DNA from: Bostrychus sinensis
Lineage: Eukaryota > Chordata > Actinopteri > Gobiiformes > Eleotridae
Length of the DNA: 64,000 nt
Reading direction: 5' to 3'
Assembly (NCBI GenBank): GCA_020698575.1
Contig: CM036250.1
Coordinates: 25,991,500-26,055,499, forward strand
Shown: in pieces, positions 38,701 to 45,321 of the stretch
Position numbering within the stretch: the stretch's first letter is position 1
How the letters are laid out: each line of letters begins with the position of its first letter
The notes under the pieces: generated by a model
What the model saw: the letters and a program-made list of their open reading frames with translations, nothing else
What the model was told of the DNA's origin: nothing
Database searches by the model: none
Position numbers and translations under genes: made by a program

Positions 38701-41700
38701 ATGTATTCACTCACTAAAGGACTCAAGCAACTGCACTGCTGCAAATCCACGAGGTATATGAAGATGTGTAAAACATGTTTAAACTTGATAGAATTTAAGC
38801 CAGTGATTCTCAACTAGTGGTTCAGAGTAGGGTTTTAATGTTCAGCTAGCTTATTTAAAACCTAAATATTGTTGAAATGGTGAAACTGATTTTAAAATAC
38901 ATGATCAGGATTAAAACTGGATTACACAGTCAGACCAGATAAGAACCACCGTCTTAACTATACAACTTTGCTTGTTTCGCTGTTTTGGTTGCATTTTTCT
39001 TTGCAGAGCTCCCCCTACATTTTTGAGTAAAGCACTATTGTAAATACTCAGGAGTCCAGTTGACTCTTCCATGACCCCTCGCTCAGCTTTCTCATTTTCT
39101 CCAACTCGTATTCATACAAAGGTTTCCTCTGCCTTTGTGCTGTTCTTCCATAACAAAAATCAATCACAAAAATCACAAAAGTGGTTTGGTATTGAAAAGT
39201 CTTTGGTTTAAGGTATGCTAACCCGGTACAGTGAGTGTATCCTGTATCACTGCATCTGGGCTTTACTCTATATTTTGTGCATGCTTTTTCTGCATTTAAC
39301 GGTTTGAACTGACTCTTATCTCTGTGTTTCCAGCCTTTGTTCACCATGACTGCTCAGGAGCAGAACCTTGTCCCTTATTCAGAGGCTGCTTTCAACCGAC
39401 TCACCAAAGTCTACGCCACACATCCAGTAACACGTTTTATACTTTAAGTACAATATTACACCTGATTTTATTTTTTCTTTCAAGGATGGCTACTTAAAAG
39501 TTATTCTCTGTATTTCAGTCGGCGATGCAGTTTATAATGAATTACGAGCCAGAAGATGTGATGGTTGCGAAGGTTAAGAGTGATGCCAGTTTATTGTGGA
39601 CCATTAGTCCTGCATCTCGAGCTGCGATGATTCAGGAGCTCAGTAACTCCTCCCACATCTACATCACTTTGGGATGGACTCTGCTCAGGTAAGGTCCTAC
39701 TAACTGCAAGAGTCCAATTTGCATAGCTTAATTTAATAGAATAAATAACTCTTTTAACTCCTGCTCTTTTTCTAGGAATGCGTCTATCTCCATGAACCCG
39801 GAGACAGTGGGAGAGCACACAGTGAAGTATGAAGATAAAGTTTTGAGAGAAGGCATCGTCCAAATGCTCAAAGGAAACAGCAGTAAACCAGTGTAAGTAA
39901 CAAGTTTCAATCATTAGGTAATTAATTTTATTTTTTAGGGATGTAAGAGGCTAGTTTTAATAATTTCTCTGGATTTCACAGGATCATTAACGATCTGCTT
40001 CCAAAGTTTATCAGGGGACCAAAGGGCCCTGAGTCTAAAATGGCAACCAGGATGAAAGTCGGTTAGTTACATTTATGATATATTGCGCAAAGGTCATCTG
40101 TAAATTATTGGTTCAAAGACATAATTGTTTCAGTTTTGGTAGAGCCTTATTTTACAGAATTGATTAACAGCAAGTAAAAGTGAACATATTACCAACAGCA
40201 AAATACTAATTCCAATCATCAAACATATGTTTTCAGCTGACCATGGTCTTCTAGCTCTGAGAGGATAATGCTATTGCACATTCTCTTTACTTTAGTATAC
40301 ACCCCATGAATGCTTTGCTGATTTTTATCTGTGTTTTTCTTTGCATCACTTTTGTGTATGTGTTTTTATTTCGGGGGGGTTTGTCTATGTAAATTGACAT
40401 AGAAACTGCTGAATTAGAGACTTTCTTTACAAAATTATTAAAACCCTATTTATAAAACCTTGATGATGTTGTAATTTTTTTTTTGTACACTGATAATTAC
40501 TTTCACAATATGTGGTTACTAACAATTGTTCTTTATAAAAACAAGAATAACTCACACTAACCTCTTCTGCCTCCCTCAGACCTGTCGGAGCGGCCAGACC
40601 TCCACTCGCTGTCATTCTTTAGGCCGTTGTCCATTAAACTGCAGCAGGTGAATGGCCCTGATAACGAGGCGGACCAGTGGTGGGTGGTGGAGGAGTGTTC
40701 GACAGGCCCCAAACGCAGCTGCAACAATATCGAGATCCTCATCTTCAGCGACAAAGTCAGTCCATCCAGTCTGGGCTTCCTGGCAGGACATGGGTAAAAC
40801 TGCTACATTCTTTTATTTAACCTTCATGAAGGTTGATTCCCTCGGGAGCAATAAAGTATCTGTCTGATCTAATCTAATCTTAGTGTTTACATATTAATCA
40901 AGCATTTTATTACAAAGGATTTTATATCATAATTCAGTGTTTTTAAAGCTGGGGTTTGTAGTGTTTGTCGGCATCTGTTGGAGAAATCTGTGACTGCTAT
41001 TGTACACTTGAAAAAATACAGTTAATTTACAAAAAAATTGATATACTTCTCTAAACAGAAATTAGTTTGTGCTGTGGGAGTGAATGTGGGTTGAATTGTG
41101 GATAAAGTACTTGATACTTGGACATTTGGTTGTCACAGTTGTAGTTTATGCTTGAGTACTTGATACTGAGACAGCTGGATACAGTACATCATCCTTTGCA
41201 GTGTTGGTCATGTCTTTTGAGTTACTAGATATTGATTCACCCCAATATTACAAAATAATAAAAAACATACGAGGGACTTTCACATTTGGCATGTCAGCTT
41301 GTAATTACAAATGTCAAATTAACTGAAAATTCAAGGTTTAACAATAAGCTTTAAAAGCTTTGTGTTAAGCACTAAGTTTTTTTTGTTTTTTTTTGCTGCA
41401 AAAATTTCTTAATTTACAGTAATCTATTTTCTAGCCCTTCTTGTTTATGTTAGTTCAGTCTTTTCCACATGCTGGATTGGGACTCAACTGGGTCCACAGG
41501 AAGTTTAAGTATACAGTAGTAGCTTATTTGAAAATCTAATAATGTTTTAAGATTTTAAAATACATAGGTAGGTATTAAAAAACTAGAAAAATAACAAAAA
41601 TGTTTTTACAAAAAAGTGTCTCAACAAAATTATCAGGGATTAAAATGAGTCCCACAATCTGACCAGATGAGAAACTCTAATTTTTGAACTTTTTGTGCAC

Positions 41701-41967
41701 TCTCTCTGCAGTATCGTGGGTCTGTACATGTCGGTGGTGCTTGTGATTGGGAAATTTGTCCGTGAGTTTTTCAATGGGATTTCGAGGTCCATAATGTTTG
41801 AGGAGCTGCCATGTGTCGACCGAGTGCTGAAACTGTGCACGGACATCTTTGTGGTGAGAGAGACCGGAGAGATGGAGCTAGAGGAGACACTATTCGAGAA
41901 ACTCATCTTTCTCTACAGATCACCGGAGACTATGATAAAAATGACCAGAGAAAAGAAAGACAGCTAG
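3197..41967 (+). CDS. Piezo-type mechanosensitive ion channel, 50 coding exons, 5' end outside window
   Basis: Piezo channels are plasma-membrane homotrimers that open under membrane tension and pass cations. I joined 50 exons by GT-AG sites and similarity to vertebrate Piezo proteins. They total 7,547 bases, give one frame with no stop (2,514 codons plus TAG at 41965-41967), and start with two bases that complete a codon. The first visible exon corresponds to about residue 205 of human PIEZO1, so the N-terminus is missing from the window, not from the gene. Order: blade membrane repeats, beam, charged linkers, clasp, anchor, outer helix, extracellular cap, inner helix and C-terminal domain. 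Both PIEZO1-like (FEELPCVDR) and PIEZO2-like (KCWRESEK, FVREFF, KLCTDIF) signatures occur, so I give no paralogue symbol. Exon lists are in the six block entries below. A polyadenylation signal follows at 42078. Family assignment is very secure; paralogue assignment is not. Confidence 0.97.
5612..6630. mobile_element. Composite MITE: outer element with a second palindromic element inside
   Basis: The outer ends are inverted repeats beginning TATGGAAGCAAACTTG (5612) and ending in the complement (6630). Both are flanked by GCTATA (5606-5611 and 6631-6636), a 6-bp duplication. The inverted homology continues inward for about 45 bp. A second element sits inside, from about 5768 to 6500, with ends of the CGGAGTATAAGTCGC / GTGCGACTTATAGTCC type. 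I do not know the superfamily of either. It lies in the 6.4-kb Piezo intron 6. Confidence 0.7.
6693..9871 (-). mobile_element. Full-length RTE-clade (Rex3/Expander-like) LINE
   Basis: A 3.18-kb non-LTR retrotransposon on the minus strand. Its 3' end at 6693 is a short GATG tandem tail, typical of fish RTE/Rex3 elements, and the 5' end at 9871 is a GC-rich leader. An 11-bp target duplication, GTTAGATAGAT, flanks it at 6682-6692 and 9872-9882, which is direct evidence of a complete insertion. GC content is clearly higher than in the surrounding intron. It interrupts Piezo intron 6 in antisense. Confidence 0.92.
6719..9716 (-). pseudogene. RTE endonuclease/reverse transcriptase, broken
   Basis: Reading from 9716 downward: an endonuclease start (GTWNVTSL), then frame changes near 9300 and 9130, then an endonuclease middle part. 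Near 8885 the protein jumps from SLSITNT straight to RPDRLGRPK. Family members have about 60-70 residues here, including the catalytic Ser-Asp-His region, so the endonuclease is dead. The reverse transcriptase is long (8579-7284) with RQGCPLSPVLF and the FADDVVLLASS catalytic box. A further frame change near 7430 leads to the C-terminal region ending at 6719. Confidence 0.88.
9900..11262. mobile_element. hAT-like non-autonomous element with CAGTGGTGGAA ends
   Basis: Terminal inverted repeats CAGTGGTGGAA (9900-9910) and TTCCACCACTG (11252-11262). Subterminal sequence is rich in AAGTAAAAGTA repeats. Flanking 8-mers (AATTTCAT and ACCTTCAC) match at only 5 of 8, so the insertion is old. A related short copy is at 63569-63837, and a degenerate piece ends near 53962. 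A TTAA-target MITE is nested inside. Confidence 0.65.
9935..10698. mobile_element. TTAA-target MITE nested in the hAT-like element
   Basis: The ends are AGTTACACTGTGTAA and its near-complement, and TTAA flanks both sides (9931-9934 and 10699-10702). Removing the insert would restore the palindromic TTTACTTAAGTAAAAG of the host element, which proves the nesting order. TTAA targets are used by piggyBac and Kolobok transposons; I cannot choose between them. No coding content is evident. Confidence 0.75.
11474..11800 (+). mobile_element. 5S-rRNA-derived SINE
   Basis: The head (about 11478-11590) is a diverged 5S rRNA sequence with both internal polymerase III elements: box A AGTTAAGCAGGG at 11520 and box C TGGATGGGAGACC at 11550. 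It continues into a SINE body and a tail with TGTAAAGCGCTTTGGGTG and GCACTATATAAAT, the shared 3' module of many fish SINEs. The pyrimidine-rich end runs directly into the TAG acceptor of Piezo exon 7 at 11804. CTTCCCC occurs at both ends and may be the target duplication. Confidence 0.88.
11804..15102 (+). CDS. Piezo exons 7-10: blade repeat
   Basis: Exons: 11804-12070, 12737-12845, 14822-14943, 15043-15102. Exon 7 starts IWSITYNNWLTF, directly continuing exon 6 after a 6.4-kb intron, and is more GC-rich than its surroundings. Exon 9 encodes VKYWILFCCSMFFIVSFSG and exon 10 VVVYKILYIVLFLFCVVLYQ, both membrane helices. The exon 8/9 junction is ambiguous. Donor GTTGGG at 12846 with acceptor before 14822 keeps frame, and so does donor GTAAAA at 12851 with acceptor before 14824. 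The second would change one residue pair and add one residue. Confidence 0.92.
12929..14172. mobile_element. hAT non-autonomous element, copy 1 (left end truncated)
   Basis: About 1.24 kb homologous, in reverse orientation, to 32598-33858. It includes the start of a BED-finger transposase at 13651 (MSDQKDTLLNGQF ... MCSLCKDEF). The second half of the zinc finger and the rest of the transposase are absent. The left terminal repeat is missing and replaced by an AT-rich microsatellite. The right end carries an extra 45 bp of ATTAAT-type sequence. It lies in the intron between Piezo exons 8 and 9. Confidence 0.8.
14187..14639. mobile_element. Short hAT-like MITE
   Basis: The ends TAGTGGTGGGAC (14187) and GTCCCAGCCCTA (14639) are near-complementary, and the subterminal regions are rich in TTAATTAATCAC-type sequence. 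It directly follows hAT copy 1. I do not see a clean 8-bp duplication; the right flank has been overrun by a TA microsatellite. Confidence 0.6.
14645..14707. repeat. (TA)n microsatellite
   Basis: An uninterrupted TA dinucleotide run of about 63 bp immediately after the short hAT-like MITE. Confidence 0.98.
15410..15712 (+). mobile_element. tRNA-derived SINE (V-SINE-like)
   Basis: The head has a tRNA-like A box (AGTAGCTCAGTCAG, about 15418) and B box (CAGTTCAAGCC, 15464-15474). The tail contains TTGTAAAGTGACTTTGAGTGT and CACTATATAAGAC, the same 3' module as the 5S SINE. It is a SINE and not a tRNA gene, because it continues for about 300 bp and has no cloverleaf end. It lies in Piezo intron 10. 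Confidence 0.8.
15947..17574 (-). pseudogene. TRIM-family E3 ubiquitin ligase copy, broken, antisense in Piezo intron
   Basis: The minus strand encodes a RING finger (CSICLGVLTDPVTTACGHSF ... CRCPVC), a B-box (CPEHDKPLELFC ... CLQCTSLDHKNHD), a coiled coil, and a PRY-SPRY domain (LDPDTAHPNLVLS, GQFYFEVQVKEKTVWYLGMA, GIFVDYEEGLVSFYD). All are contiguous with no intron. The frame breaks after the B-box by a 1-base deletion (stop at 16999-17001), and an in-frame TGA follows at 16961-16963 in the restored frame. The N-terminal RING/B-box part (191 codons) and the coiled-coil/SPRY part (about 329 codons) remain separately open. Fish have many single-exon TRIM genes, so this may be either a retrocopy or a decayed tandem-family member. 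Confidence 0.88.
17575..19311. other. Rest of Piezo intron 10
   Basis: I recognise no gene here. A fragment at about 18245-18295 resembles a common fish interspersed repeat beginning ACAACCCCAAATCCAAAAA. The rest is AT-rich and unassigned. Confidence 0.5.
19312..24791 (+). CDS. Piezo exons 11-22: central blade
   Basis: Exons: 19312-19460, 19705-19869, 20147-20188, 20265-20297, 20373-20485, 20762-20940, 21314-21490, 21588-21752, 22644-22844, 23241-23445, 24430-24531, 24626-24791. Recognisable Piezo blocks include PAAFLLACILQLHYF in exon 12, VSLMNMLFLVLWVFALP in exon 17, KYFINFFYYKFGLE in exon 19, AVNVIGQRMDFYALLHSC in exon 20 and IKWFYLPDF in exon 21. Exons 13 (42 bp) and 14 (33 bp) are tiny and encode a hydrophilic linker. 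Exon 21 ends at 24531, one base into a tyrosine codon completed by exon 22. Confidence 0.93.
21040..21245 (+). mobile_element. LINE reverse-transcriptase C-terminal fragment
   Basis: The plus strand decodes in pieces to KVYKTVMRPAMLFGLDTMSL and related sequence, the conserved region downstream of the RT core in fish LINEs. It is interrupted by frame changes. It lies between Piezo exons 16 and 17. Similar fragments occur at about 35230, 49330 and 56430. Confidence 0.65.
21753..22643. other. Piezo intron 18
   Basis: An AT-rich intron. A short piece at about 21779-21840 contains an ATTAGATTAATACCTTATTGATC-like sequence, possibly a LINE 3' tail. No other feature is recognised. Confidence 0.45.
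22845..25759. other. Introns between Piezo exons 19 and 23
   Basis: The gaps 22845-23240, 23446-24429 and 24792-25759 are AT-rich and I recognise nothing in them beyond simple sequence. Exons 20, 21 and 22 interrupt this range and are listed with the gene. Confidence 0.5.
25760..28787 (+). CDS. Piezo exons 23-30: blade end, beam and charged linker
   Basis: Exons: 25760-26003, 26112-26208, 26592-26751, 27157-27246, 27332-27405, 28231-28296, 28391-28503, 28667-28787. Exon 23 encodes YFFWLVLCLIFITGTTRINI, a strongly conserved helix. Exon 25 has IVWDAICFTVLLAQRRVFLS. Exons 26-27 encode a Lys/Glu-rich helix matching the Piezo beam, joined across a GTAGGA donor at 27247. Exon 29 carries the HLFESDSEEEEE motif typical of Piezo, and exon 30 is lysine-rich and probably coiled. 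The intron between exons 27 and 28 contains a 312-bp Tc1-type MITE. Confidence 0.92.
27615..27926. mobile_element. Tc1/mariner-type MITE, 312 bp
   Basis: The ends CAGTGGGGCAAAAAAGTATT (27615) and its complement (to 27926) are flanked by TA on both sides. Inverted homology extends inward for more than 60 bp (AGTCAGCCACCAATTGTGCA). No transposase sequence remains between them. It lies in the intron between Piezo exons 27 and 28. Confidence 0.9.
29074..30441. mobile_element. Probable old hAT-like element
   Basis: The left end (CAGAGGTTGTCACCCTTTTC) and the complement of the right end (CATAGGTTCTCAACCTGGGTG) resemble each other and the CAGGGGTTCTCAACC ends of Charlie-like hAT elements. Flanking 8-mers do not match well and no transposase is recognised. 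It makes up most of the intron between Piezo exons 30 and 31. Weak call. Confidence 0.4.
30885..36680 (+). CDS. Piezo exons 31-39: clasp and cytosolic loops
   Basis: Exons: 30885-30962, 31066-31232, 31534-31733, 32073-32231, 33896-34243, 34731-34989, 35498-35686, 36015-36216, 36548-36680. Exons 31 and 33-35 are low-complexity and acidic (many E, D and Q), and exon 35 ends with the conserved TASELLL block. Exon 36 encodes SKSEMLCYFVIILNHIVSAS and the SVPRPSKRFWM motif, and exon 37 KYFFQFGFFPW and LFFHRS. Exons 38-39 are Lys/Arg-rich. Exon 39 has an AGAG acceptor; only a start at 36548 keeps frame. A hAT element ends 37 bp before exon 35. Confidence 0.91.
32598..33858. mobile_element. hAT non-autonomous element, copy 2 (complete)
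   Basis: The ends are TAGGGCCGG (32598) and CCAGCTCTA (to 33858). A perfect 8-bp target duplication, AAAATAAT, flanks it at 32590-32597 and 33859-33866, diagnostic of hAT. Read on the minus strand, the interior matches copy 1 (12929-14172), including the BED-finger transposase start. It lies in the intron before Piezo exon 35, ending only 37 bp before that exon. Confidence 0.93.
35230..35350 (-). mobile_element. LINE reverse-transcriptase C-terminal fragment
   Basis: The minus strand encodes IRNEYIRGTAHVRYFGNKVI and RLRWFGHV, a typical C-terminal LINE RT motif. It is about 120 bp long and flanked by unassigned intron between Piezo exons 36 and 37. Confidence 0.65.
35795..35925. repeat. Fish interspersed repeat block (CATGCATGT type)
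   Basis: CTGTCCAGAGACATGCATGT and GTGAGTGAATGGTTGTATGT belong to a block widely repeated in fish genomes. Its reverse complement forms occur here at about 55260-55380, 61055-61130 and 61720-61790. Class is uncertain; it may be the 3' part of a LINE. Confidence 0.5.
36785..41967 (+). CDS. Piezo exons 40-50: anchor, cap and pore
   Basis: Exons: 36785-36932, 37129-37343, 37636-37794, 37946-38093, 38472-38660, 39334-39426, 39519-39688, 39776-39892, 39982-40061, 40580-40793, 41712-41967. Exons 40-43 encode the anchor (DVYALMFLIDVVNF, DQVPEAFLVMLL, GFRLVPFLTELRAVMDWVW, CVEDIYANIF). Exon 44 holds the outer helix (IIWFPLLFMSLVQS). Exons 44-49 form the extracellular cap, including GYEPLFTMTAQ, LWTISPASRA and FSDKVSPSSLGFLAG. 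Exon 50 is the pore-lining inner helix (LYMSVVLVIGKFVREFF) and the C-terminal domain ending RSPETMIKMTREK. The cap is the least conserved part and is where paralogues are best separated. Confidence 0.95.
38661..41711. other. Introns among Piezo cap exons
   Basis: The introns 38661-39333, 40062-40579 and 40794-41711 contain no recognised gene. A fragment at about 40830-40882 (CCCTCGGGAGCAATAAAGTATC followed by short TCTAA repeats) looks like a LINE 3' tail. The cap exons themselves are listed with the gene. Confidence 0.5.
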
Positions 41968-42077
41968 AGCCAAGCCACACACCACATGGGGTTAGAAGGA
42001 CTTTAAACATGGTTCCTGTACTGTATAAAACATATTGATTATTTTTATTTTAGTATTACTATTACTAATAATGGAAC

Positions 42078-42083
42078 AATAAA
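42078..42083 (+). terminator. Piezo polyadenylation signal
   Basis: A canonical AATAAA lies 111 bp after the Piezo stop codon, in AT-rich sequence. No other good candidate is closer. I infer that the 3' UTR is short. Confidence 0.6.
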
Positions 42084-42465
42084 GCAGGAGTATAAAATCA
42101 GTTCATTTATAACTTGTGTGACTGTTTTATATAAAAAGGATGCAGATGCTTATGTTTTATGAATGGGATCTTAACAAACATTTCTTGTTGTTGCTTTTGC
42201 TATAACTTATTGTTTTTTGCAGCAGCTGTAAAAAAAAAAAAAAAAGTTAGTTTTGCCTTTCTTTTTATTTCATGTTTATTTCATGTTTAGAAACAGTAGT
42301 GGTATTGAAATCCCTCAATCCTTAATTTGAATAAAAACATAGCCAACCATATTTGAAAATATTAATGCTAACAAGTATTGAAAGATATGTCAATATTTAT
42401 AACATAATGTAACTTATGTTTGCCTTATATGGTTTCTGTTTTGAATTAAATATCTGAGATACATA

Positions 42466-43473
42466 CAGTGGCATGCAAATGTATTAGCATGCCCTACCAC
42501 CTGGAATTTAACTGGATCATTGAGAGGTTCATGTCAGTCACTTTACATCACATGACAACAACTATGAAAATGCAAAACATTTTTTATTGTGAAGTAAATT
42601 AGAAATAGGAAAAAACAGAAAACTTGAGCGTGCAAAAGTATTCATCCCCACAAGTTAATACTCTGTAGAACCACCTTCTGAAGGACTTTCAACTTTCAGC
42701 TCCAACAACTAGGATAAGTGTTTATGAGCTTGGTTCATAAAATCACTGGGATTTGTGCTCATTCTTCATCTAAAAACACCTCCTTCAAGCTCCTTCAGGT
42801 TGGATGCACTGTACAACACAGTTTGAGTAATTTTCTTCAAGAATTGTCCTGTGTTTAGCTCCATCCTTCATTCCTTCAGTTCTGAGCAGTTTCTCAGTCC
42901 CTACCAATGACAAATCTCCCCACAGCAGGACACTGTCAGCACCAGGCTTCAGTTTAGAGAGGGGGGCACAGACAGGTGCTAAGTTTGTGCTATCTTCTGT
43001 CCACTCCTCCACACAGCCCAGCTCTGTGGAGTGTATAGTTCAGAGTGGTCCTGTGGACAGATAAAACTGCTCTCTCTGCTGTGGAGGTCTGCAGCTCTTT
43101 CAGGGTCTCCTTTGGTCTCATTGTTGCCTCTCTGATGAATGTCCTTCTTGCTCAGTTTGTGAGTTTTAGATGGTCCTCTTTAGGCAGGTTTGGCATGGTT
43201 CCATATCTTTTACATGATGTAATGATGAATTAAATTGTGTTTTGTGGCATAATGACAGGTGAATTGCAGCGAGGCCAACCCTATCTATTTCTGTGTGTGA
43301 CAGAAAAAGAGATTTCTGTCATATTTCTAATTTTCTTAACAATAAAAATATTTTGCATTTTCATAGTTGTCATGTGATGTAAAGTGACTGACATAAACCT
43401 CCCAATGATCCATTTAAATCCTTGGTTGCAAGGCAACAATGCTAAGGGGAGTGAATACTTTTGCATGCCACTG
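42466..43473. mobile_element. Degenerate Tc1-like transposon, about 1.0 kb
   Basis: The ends CAGTGGCATGCAAATGTATT (42466) and CTTTTGCATGCCACTG (to 43473) are flanked by TA on both sides. On the minus strand, about 43012-42785 encodes a Tc1 transposase fragment (SVLLWGDLSLVGTEKLLRTE, AKHRTILEENYSN). The rest of the transposase is lost. It sits between the Piezo 3' end and ATP5F1E. Confidence 0.8.
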
Positions 43474-44066
43474 TAGATGTACAGTAGCTGATACTGCAGT
43501 TTCTCAATAGGACGATATGTACAGCAAGTATACAGCTGAGTTAAATTTGGTAGCCAAAAAAAAAAAAAGCTATTCTGCTTCTAGAATAGGTTAGAGATAA
43601 AATGCATAATTATATACTATTATTTAACTTTTGAACTATGTGCCTGTATTCATTTAGCAGTTACAATTGGTCAAGCATGTCTTTTAATTATGTTATGTTT
43701 TTCTACTTATGTAAATGGACAAATACCAAAAATACAAATGTCTGCTGGGATTCTTTGGATCAACTCTTTACCTCTGTATGCAGCTCTGTACATGCACATG
43801 AAGATGACTGTTTCTAGCGAATTAAAACTTTGCAGAAAAATGTTGTCACCATGTATAATTTTGTAGCCTTAAATTTAATTTTGAAGCAATGAAAACAAAT
43901 ACTGTATTTTATACATTATTATAACTTTAATTACAAATGATGAGGAAAAACATTTCATTCAGGTCCCTCGGCCACACTTTGATTCATCTTGGTGTTGTCC
44001 ATCTTTTCTCTGCTTCATGGAACAAAAGGCTTCAGAAAGCAAAACTATGTACAGCACAGTCTCTAA

Positions 44067-44895
44067 TCCTGTCAAGAAAAAACAAAACTATGTTACTTTC
44101 TGATACAGCAAAATCAGCAGCTGATGCATTATCAGCTTTAAAAAAAACATTGCAACAATGGCTTTATGAATTTCTGTGTTCTAGTGTAGACTTAAATAAT
44201 TTCCTTCATGGGACAATAACTGACAGCACATAAATATTTTACTGTACATACATATCAGACAGAATTGTTCTTTTTTGTTCTTGAGTGGATCAAGTATAAT
44301 CAGATGATAATGCATTACCATTCACTGAGTTTCTTGTAAAAAATGTAATATTCAAGTTAAGATTTGACAAGAACATTGTGTGTCATGTATCTGGACTACT
44401 GAGGTCAACTTCTGCAGTTCTGCAGCTTATTAGATAAAATATGTTGAACTTACATGCCGTTTTGGGTTTGAGAACCTTTACGTGGGATTCAGCGGCCTTC
44501 ACTGCCTCAGATTTGAACTGCGGCTTGAGCGCAGCCCGCACTGCATTAGCGCAGATCGATGAGAAGCGGATGTAGCTGCAAAGGACACAGTGACAAGATT
44601 CAACAAACAGAAATGGACACTTTCTTTTCATTTACATGCACAAGTTATTGGCATGTGGGATGAGGACTGTGACGGTTCTTCTTGATTTTTAACTGTCCTT
44701 TCAAAAGCGTGTGACACATGCTAACCCGACTTAGCATCACATCGGGATCTAAAAACGATTCAATGACAAAAGGTAAACATTTATCAGCTATCTGGTTATA
44801 ATCCTAACTAAGTTCAGACACAAACTAAAGAGTCAAAGTTATTTTAAACAGTTTATTTTTTACCTTAGACCAGCCTGTCTCCAGTACGCGACCAT
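44067..44895 (-). CDS. atp5f1e: Mitochondrial ATP synthase F1 subunit epsilon
   Basis: This small subunit sits in the central stalk of the mitochondrial F1 ATPase, on the matrix side. Coding exons on the minus strand: 44864-44895, 44454-44575, and two bases at 44067-44068. The product is 51 residues, the same length as human, starting MVAYWRQAGLSYIRFSSICA and ending VKVLKPKTA. The stop codon is split by the last intron: T ends exon 2 and GA begins exon 3. As usual for this subunit no cleavable presequence is evident. It is divergent from PRELID3B, whose ATG is 426 bp away, so a shared promoter region is likely. Confidence 0.95.
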
Positions 44896-45321
44896 CTTGC
44901 TTGTGTTGCGGCTTCAAGGACGGTCGAATGCGTGCGTGATGACGTAAATTGTAAAGCCGTACGTGTGAACGCTGACCAATAAAAACGAGCCGGAGCTTTG
45001 ATTGACAGCTCAAATCGTTACATGTCCAGCCCCAAAGTACTTCTCGGACTTTAACATCCAAATAGACCATTTCTATTAAAGGTAACTGTAGCCACATGAG
45101 ACCGCTTTAGCCGGCATATATTCGATAATTATAAACTGGTATAAACTGATCTGTAATTATTACAACAATATTTTAACAGCTGTGGGTTCCCCTTTCGGCC
45201 ACCAGGGGGGAGTTTGGCTCCTGGGCTCACTTAAAGGTTTACTCCCTCCGTCCCTCCTTTTTACTTCGGTCACGCTGTCATTCGGCACCGGCTCCCAGCC
45301 CTGACTGAAAATCCCGTTAAA
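44896..45321. promoter_or_regulatory. Bidirectional promoter region of atp5f1e and prelid3b
   Basis: 426 bp separate the two start codons. The interval is richer in GC and CpG than its flanks. It holds a CRE-like TGACGTAA (44940-44947) and a CCAAT box (44976-44980). No TATA box is placed suitably for either gene. Both products are mitochondrial housekeeping proteins, so shared control is plausible but inferred. Transcript starts are not visible from sequence. Confidence 0.55.
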
